Source: Euryarchaeota archaeon UBA258
Lineage (GTDB): Archaea > Thermoplasmatota > Poseidoniia > Poseidoniales > Poseidoniaceae
Length of the DNA: 5,560 bases
Assembly: GCA_002502605.1 (NCBI GenBank)
Contig: DAPR01000073.1
Span: forward strand, 27,818-33,377
Direction of reading: 5' to 3'
Shown here: piece after piece, positions 1 to 3,293 of the stretch
How the letters are laid out: each line of letters begins with the position of its first letter
Numbering within the stretch: the first letter of the stretch is position 1
Position numbers and translations under genes: made by a program
The notes under the pieces: model-generated
Told to the model about the DNA's origin: nothing
Database searches by the model: none
The model's input: only the letters and a program-made list of their open reading frames with translations

Positions 1-91
1 CAAGGAAAAGGGGCGAAGTCCATGGAAGGATCAACGCTAAGCCAAGCACGACAGGAAGAGCGTATGCAGCAAGCAGAAGAGTGGTTGACAC
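1..91 (-). CDS. Start of a hydrophobic, probably membrane protein (partial, runs off left edge)
   Basis: Reading leftward from a GTG at 91-89 there is an open frame to the window edge, giving about 30 residues that begin MSTTLLLAAYALPVVLGLAL and continue hydrophobic, as expected for a signal anchor or first transmembrane helix. The GTG lies one base after the TGA of the thioredoxin-like gene, and a GGTG lies a short way upstream inside that gene, so it would be the third gene of the leftward operon. GTG codons at 103 and 100 are alternative starts. A membrane partner after an extracytoplasmic thioredoxin could be a CcdA/DsbD-type electron carrier, but the visible part shows no cysteine and I cannot assign a family. 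The opposite strand has a competing open frame (1-141), so the call is uncertain. The protein is incomplete. Confidence 0.4.
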   Translation of the reverse strand, partial: MSTTLLLAAYALPVVLGLALILPWTSPLFL

Positions 92-92
92 T

Positions 93-806
93 TCAAGCAC
101 CACCGTTCTCGCGGGTCACGAGTGTGATGATGGCATCGATGTAATTGTTCTCGTCACCGTCTTGGTTGACATCACCGACGTTGGTTCCACCGTTTGAAAC
201 CCATGCAATGATGCCATCTGGTTGGATTAAGAAGTAGGTCGGAGTCCCTCTGATGTCCCACTCATCCATGTTTTCTTGGTCGAGGTCATCAATGTAGGTG
301 ATGAGGTTGTGTGCGGAACCGCCACGGTTTGCGCAATCTGCACCTGCGCATTCTTGTCCAGTGGACTTGTCCCTGAATGCGGCAATCTCCTCTCGAGAGG
401 AATCGTGACCCTTGATGTCAAGTTGGGTCGCGCTTGCGAAGAAATTCACTTGTGCTCCGTTCCATTCTGGGTTGGAGCCGTGGAAAATCTCCGATGCTTC
501 TCCGAATAAATCTGCAGATCGCACACAATAAGGACAATCGGTATCCATGAATTCAATCATGACCCAATCGCTGGAAACATTGCCGTCCCAAGCGGTGTCG
601 AATTCTTGACTGAAGTCAAATGAGGCCCAGCCGTTGCCAGAATAGGCTGCTCCATCGAGTGCAGGTGCTCGCTCTCCTTCTTCTGTGCCTGTCGCTATGC
701 CATTGGTCGTGAAGGCAATGATCAAAATACCAACGAAAAAGAGGCTTGAAATTTTCAAAAAGGCATCGGTCAGGGTGCTGGCTTCATCATCGTAAATTTG
801 TTTCAT
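93..806 (-). CDS. Membrane-anchored extracytoplasmic thioredoxin-like protein (CPYC)
   Basis: This 237-residue protein has a short cytoplasmic N-terminus, one hydrophobic anchor (about residues 17-34) and an exported domain. The domain has a thioredoxin fold signature: a beta strand WVMIEF, then the redox motif CPYC at 91-94, and a cis-proline loop RGTPTYFLI with Pro189. Such proteins exchange thiols and disulfides with proteins outside the membrane (TlpA/ResA/DsbA-like). CPYC is the glutaredoxin and DsbC-type dipeptide, so reductase, isomerase or oxidase roles are all possible. An insert between the motif and the cis-proline carries a second pair, Cys153 and Cys158. Near the C-terminus, residues 212-224 (DVNQDGDENNYID) resemble an EF-hand or dockerin calcium loop. 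The ATG overlaps the stop of the epimerase gene (ATGA), which with a good Shine-Dalgarno fixes this start and indicates translational coupling. The substrate is unknown. Confidence 0.85.
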   Translation of the reverse strand: MKQIYDDEASTLTDAFLKISSLFFVGILIIAFTTNGIATGTEEGERAPALDGAAYSGNGWASFDFSQEFDTAWDGNVSSDWVMIEFMDTDCPYCVRSADLFGEASEIFHGSNPEWNGAQVNFFASATQLDIKGHDSSREEIAAFRDKSTGQECAGADCANRGGSAHNLITYIDDLDQENMDEWDIRGTPTYFLIQPDGIIAWVSNGGTNVGDVNQDGDENNYIDAIITLVTRENGGA

Positions 807-1765
807 GAGTTCATCTCCGTGTTCAAACCGATTTCTTCAATCAGAGCAAGTGCGGTGTGCCGAATGGCCTCTTCGCTGTTGTAGCGCACATCAAATCCTG
901 TTAAAAGCATCTTCTCTATGCCAAGCATGGCCCGTGGAATATCGCCAGCCCAACCACGGTCTCCGCCGGTGTACTCGATGCTTGCGTCATGGCAGCCTGT
1001 TGTCTCGACCACGATTTCTGCAATCCGGCGCACTGAAGCGGTGTCATGGCTACCAAGGTTGTAGAGGTTGAGTGAATCGTTCGAACAGGACATCACATGC
1101 AAAATGGCGTCGGCACAGTCACCGACTTCCATGTAGGATTTTTCTTGCAATCCATTGCCAAGCACCTCAAGACGGGATGGATCCTTCTTGAGTTTGTGAA
1201 TGAAATCAAAGATGACTCCGTGAGTGCCACGCGTCCCGATGATGTTGGCAAAACGGAAGATGTAAGCTTGGATGCCGAAGGTTCCGACCCAACTGCTGAT
1301 TAAACCCTCACCGGCTTGCTTGCTCGCACCGTAGAGCGAAATTGGCATGCAAGGCCCGTGTGATTCAGGAGTAGGAAGGGGTGCATCTTCACCGTACACC
1401 ACAGAGGATGAGGCAAAGGCGATGGTCCCTACATTGTTGAGGCGCATGGCTTCAACGATGTTGTACGTTGCGAGGGTGCCCTGCTTGAGATCTGTGTCGG
1501 TGATGCGCGTGCCCAAGCGGATGTCCGGATTTGCAGCGAGGTGATACACGCAATCAATGCCCTTCATGGCCACCATGACCTCGTCAAATTGAGTGATATC
1601 TGCTTCGACAAGCGTTGCATTACCGTTGTCGAGATGCTCTTGAATGAACGAAAGGTGACCCGATGAAAGGTTGTCAAGGACAACCACGTGGTCCCCACGG
1701 GCGACAAGACGGTCGATGAGATGTGACCCAATGAAACCCGCTCCACCAGTGACCAATGCTCGCAT
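803..1765 (-). CDS. NAD-dependent sugar-nucleotide epimerase/dehydratase (UDP-glucose 4-epimerase-like)
   Basis: This is a 320-residue extended short-chain dehydrogenase, full length for the GalE-like family. Visible motifs are the N-terminal dinucleotide-binding TGGAGFIGSHL (residues 6-16), Asp31 in VVLDNLSSG at the end of strand 2 (typical of NAD over NADP), LAANPD near 77-81, a catalytic serine in FASSSVVYGE (Ser120 by alignment with GalE), and the YxxxK pair Tyr145/Lys149 in SLYGASK. The substrate half contains RFANIIGTRGTHGVI, GNGLQEKSYMEVGDCADA and GDRGWAGDIPRA, a pattern I associate with archaeal UDP-glucose 4-epimerase-like proteins. The likely reaction is inversion at C4 of a UDP-hexose in the cytoplasm, feeding surface glycan synthesis; the exact sugar cannot be read. 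It is the first gene of the leftward operon and overlaps the next by four bases. No Shine-Dalgarno precedes the ATG, so a leaderless mRNA is possible. Confidence 0.88.
   Translation of the reverse strand: MRALVTGGAGFIGSHLIDRLVARGDHVVVLDNLSSGHLSFIQEHLDNGNATLVEADITQFDEVMVAMKGIDCVYHLAANPDIRLGTRITDTDLKQGTLATYNIVEAMRLNNVGTIAFASSSVVYGEDAPLPTPESHGPCMPISLYGASKQAGEGLISSWVGTFGIQAYIFRFANIIGTRGTHGVIFDFIHKLKKDPSRLEVLGNGLQEKSYMEVGDCADAILHVMSCSNDSLNLYNLGSHDTASVRRIAEIVVETTGCHDASIEYTGGDRGWAGDIPRAMLGIEKMLLTGFDVRYNSEEAIRHTALALIEEIGLNTEMNS
815..818 (-). promoter_or_regulatory. Shine-Dalgarno site for the thioredoxin-like gene
   Basis: On the minus strand GGAG (followed by ATGA) sits 8 bases before the ATG at 806, inside the last codons of the epimerase gene. 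It supports the ATG at 806 over later in-frame starts, and shows that re-initiation after the epimerase stop has its own ribosome site. Confidence 0.6.
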
Positions 1766-1854
1766 GGTTTGAACAGACGAGCCCTGCGTATGAGGCTTTG
1801 CTCGCTATGCCGATACCATGTGCCTTATGATGTTAGACGGAATTGGTTCATTTT

Positions 1855-1874
1855 GTGCACCACTGACGGTGCAC
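1855..1874. repeat. Perfect 7-bp inverted repeat, candidate operator or 5' leader hairpin
   Basis: GTGCACC (1855-1861) and GGTGCAC (1868-1874) are exact reverse complements around a 6-base loop ACTGAC. Because GTGCAC is itself palindromic, the site also reads as a direct repeat with a 14-base period. It ends directly next to a Shine-Dalgarno-like GGATGTGA and 12 bases before the ATG of the 83-residue protein. As DNA it could bind a dimeric regulator; as RNA it would form a hairpin next to the ribosome site. Confidence 0.5.
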
Positions 1875-1882
1875 GGATGTGA
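1875..1882 (+). promoter_or_regulatory. Shine-Dalgarno-like site that decides the start of the 83-residue protein
   Basis: GGATGTGA differs at one position from GGAGGTGA and ends 4 bases before the ATG at 1887. It favours that start over the in-frame ATG at 1818, whose extra 23 codons would cover the inverted repeat and look non-coding. Confidence 0.4.
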
Positions 1883-1886
1883 AAAC

Positions 1887-2138
1887 ATGAGCAAAAAAAA
1901 CCAACAACCCAATGAAGCCCAAGAAATGAACAACAACCTGCTGGTCGGCTACGTCCGAAAAAGCAACGCTGGTGCCGCCCTCAAGGTGTCCATCAACACA
2001 AGCGCTTTCAGCGATTGTTCGACCTACGTGACAAGCGATGGACAAGCCTACGTGCCCCTCGTGATCTCGTTGAACGCCCTTGGAAAGGTTCTGAGCGGTG
2101 AGCGAGCAGTCACCACCCTCAGCCAACTTCAAGATTGA
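1887..2138 (+). CDS. Small conserved-looking protein of unknown function, 83 residues
   Basis: I do not recognise a named family. The protein has a polar, Asn/Gln-rich and probably disordered head (residues 1-17, MSKKNQQPNEAQEMNNN). A compact, likely folded part follows: a strand LLVGYVRKS, a second strand ALKVSI, an AFSDCSTYVTSDGQAYVPLVISL stretch (a short helix or turn and then strands), and an amphipathic end with NALGKVLSGERAVTTLSQLQD. It has one cysteine (Cys44), and no signal peptide or membrane segment, so it is probably cytoplasmic. The basic GYVRKSNAG start followed by alternating strands could suit a small nucleic-acid or protein-binding domain, but this is speculation. An in-frame ATG at 1818 would add 23 residues; the ATG at 1887 is preferred for its ribosome site and because the head is typical of archaeal protein starts. 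It is flanked by an inverted repeat upstream and a strong hairpin 66 bases downstream of its stop, and appears to be a single-gene unit. Confidence 0.7.
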   Translation: MSKKNQQPNEAQEMNNNLLVGYVRKSNAGAALKVSINTSAFSDCSTYVTSDGQAYVPLVISLNALGKVLSGERAVTTLSQLQD

Positions 2139-2203
2139 AGCGAACTGAATCAACTCGCCTCCAACACCTCATCCTCGATGACCGACTGCCTCGTGCAGGA
2201 GCC

Positions 2204-2235
2204 GTCCCTCACAGCGCTTCGGCGCAGTGAGGGAC
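2204..2235 (+). other. Strong stem-loop with C(TTCG)G tetraloop, possible terminator or RNA element
   Basis: GTCCCTCAC (2204-2212) pairs perfectly with GTGAGGGAC (2227-2235). An A/A mismatch (2213/2226) separates this 9-bp stem from a second stem, GCGC (2214-2217) with GCGC (2222-2225), closed by TTCG (2218-2221). As RNA the C(UUCG)G cap is an exceptionally stable tetraloop. The hairpin lies between the 83-residue gene and the glycosyltransferase gene. No T-run follows (next bases CATATG), so it is not a classical intrinsic terminator, and archaeal terminators usually rely on T-runs. It could be a transcript 3'-end stabiliser, a processing signal or a weak terminator. Confidence 0.6.
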
Positions 2236-2255
2236 CATATGCGTAACATGCAAAC

Positions 2256-2261
2256 TATATT
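2256..2261 (+). promoter_or_regulatory. TATA-like element, candidate promoter of the glycosyltransferase gene
   Basis: TATATT at 2256-2261 follows an A-rich stretch (GCAAAC) that could serve as a BRE. A start about 25 bases downstream would give a leader of roughly 30 bases including the GGAG site. A second candidate, TAAATA at 2288-2293, is placed for a leaderless transcript from the GTG at 2316. The two cannot be told apart from sequence. Confidence 0.35.
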
Positions 2262-2306
2262 CCTTACCTCAATTGAATCTATACGACTAAATAGGTATAC
2301 GCAAGC

Positions 2307-2310
2307 GGAG
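2307..2310 (+). promoter_or_regulatory. Shine-Dalgarno site favouring the GTG start at 2316
   Basis: GGAG lies 5 bases before the GTG at 2316 and 14 bases before the in-frame ATG at 2325. The spacing favours GTG as the initiation codon. Confidence 0.5.
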
Positions 2311-2315
2311 AAACG

Positions 2316-3260
2316 GTGAAAACCATGGATAAGCAGGAGCAATTGCCTCCCTCTTTCGTTGTTGCCGGCATGCCGATGTACAACGAGGAAGAGACAATTG
2401 GTACGGTCGTTACCACCGCTTTGCGTCACGTTGACGCCGTCATTTGCATCGATGACGGCTCCTCAGATTCCAGCGCTCGTATTGCAGAAGCATGCGGCGC
2501 AATCGTCTACCGCCACCGATCCAATCGAGGTTATGGGGCTGCCCTCAAGACCTTGTTCATCAAAGCCCGAGAAATGGATGTCAGCGCCCTTGTTGTGCTT
2601 GATAGCGATGGGCAACATGAAGCAAGCGATATTCCAAAGTTGTTGAAACCAATCCTTGACGGAGAAGCAGATTTTGCCATAGGTTCCCGGTTCATCAACG
2701 GTGGCGGCGGTACCGATATGCCAGCATACCGACGTTTGGGCATCAAAGTGATCACTGCGGCAAGCAACCTTTCCAGTGACTTGGGCATCAAGGACACACA
2801 ATCTGGATTCCGTGCATTTTCAAGCACAGCACTTGAGCGCCTTCGCTTTGATTCAGAGGGAATGGAACTTTCGCTGGAAATGCTTGAGGACGCTCGAGAA
2901 AAACAACTGAAGATCCTCGAAGTCCCGACCGTGATCCGATATGACGTACCAAAGGGATCAAACTTCACAGCCGTATCTCACGGTTTTACAGTCCTTACTT
3001 GGGCCCTGTTATCGCTTTCTCAAAAGAAACCACTTCTCGTCCTTGGTCTGCCTGGAGTAGGATTGCTGGCCACTGGAGCGGCGATGGGAATGAATGCAGC
3101 TCAGGGCGTTACAACCCAACTCGACAGCATCGTGGGCCCAGGATTATCAGCGGTTTGGATTGGCGTTCTTGGTCTTGCACTCATGGCCACGGGTCTTGTG
3201 TTACAAAGCGCTCGTGGATTCCTTCGACACCTTTTGGTTCGAGAATTTGGCCTTGATTGA
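2316..3260 (+). CDS. Family 2 glycosyltransferase, dolichol-phosphate-mannose-synthase-like, with two C-terminal membrane helices
   Basis: This 314-residue protein has a GT-A catalytic domain at its N-terminus. Key features are MPMYNEEETIG (19-29, the usual P-x-YNE opening), DDGSSD (46-51, nucleotide binding), GYGAALKT (72-79), the metal-binding DSDGQH (96-101, a DxD motif), IGSRF (122-126) and DTQSGFRAFS (160-169), which carries the acceptor-side region typical of DPM1-like enzymes. Two hydrophobic helices follow, about residues 238-258 and 276-298, then a basic tail. The family transfers a sugar from a nucleotide donor to a polyprenyl phosphate or similar acceptor on the cytoplasmic face of the membrane, supplying lipid-linked sugars for protein N-glycosylation or surface polysaccharide. 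The sugar and acceptor cannot be read. The divergent epimerase could supply a related donor. Start is GTG on ribosome-site spacing; an ATG three codons later is the alternative. The stop is 33 bases from the likely start of the exporter gene, which may be co-transcribed. Confidence 0.88.
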   Translation: MKTMDKQEQLPPSFVVAGMPMYNEEETIGTVVTTALRHVDAVICIDDGSSDSSARIAEACGAIVYRHRSNRGYGAALKTLFIKAREMDVSALVVLDSDGQHEASDIPKLLKPILDGEADFAIGSRFINGGGGTDMPAYRRLGIKVITAASNLSSDLGIKDTQSGFRAFSSTALERLRFDSEGMELSLEMLEDAREKQLKILEVPTVIRYDVPKGSNFTAVSHGFTVLTWALLSLSQKKPLLVLGLPGVGLLATGAAMGMNAAQGVTTQLDSIVGPGLSAVWIGVLGLALMATGLVLQSARGFLRHLLVREFGLD

Positions 3261-3278
3261 CGGGTCGACAGAACCCGT
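3260..3278 (+). other. Short stem-loop at the glycosyltransferase stop codon
   Basis: ACGGGT (3260-3265) pairs with ACCCGT (3273-3278) around a 7-base loop. The stem begins at the last base of the TGA stop and is followed by TATTTG, only a weak T-rich tail. It may attenuate or end transcription between the glycosyltransferase and the exporter, but a 6-bp stem is near what chance provides. Confidence 0.3.
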
Positions 3279-3293
3279 TATTTGAACGCTCGA

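Larger units (their letters stand above)
1766..1886. promoter_or_regulatory. Divergent intergenic region between the epimerase operon and the 83-residue protein gene
   Basis: These 121 bases separate two genes that start away from each other, so they must hold promoters for both directions. I see no strong archaeal TATA box. Weak A/T-rich candidates are TTATGA at 1825-1830 for the rightward gene, which would place transcription start near 1855, and CATACG on the minus strand roughly 25 bases before the epimerase ATG, which would fit a leaderless transcript. The right part holds the inverted repeat listed separately. Promoter function is inferred from gene orientation rather than from a clear motif. 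Confidence 0.5.

Noticed and set aside
1..141. Plus-strand partial gene ending at TAA 139-141
   Set aside because: It would run 49 bases into the end of the well-supported thioredoxin-like gene on the other strand, and its last 16 codons look like antisense of that gene. The minus-strand reading fits the operon better, though this is not settled.
1818..1886. Earlier ATG (1818) as start of the 83-residue protein
   Set aside because: The extra codons cover the inverted repeat and the ribosome-like site, contain odd composition (MCLMML...), and the ATG at 1887 has a better placed GGATGTGA.
2139..2315. Possible tRNA or small structured RNA gene in the intergenic region
   Set aside because: Only the single tetraloop hairpin is visible; there is no cloverleaf, TTC-containing T-arm or box C/D pattern.
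2463..2968. Long minus-strand open frames inside the glycosyltransferase gene
   Set aside because: They are antisense shadows: serine/arginine-rich translations without motifs, fully inside a gene with clear GT2 catalytic signatures.
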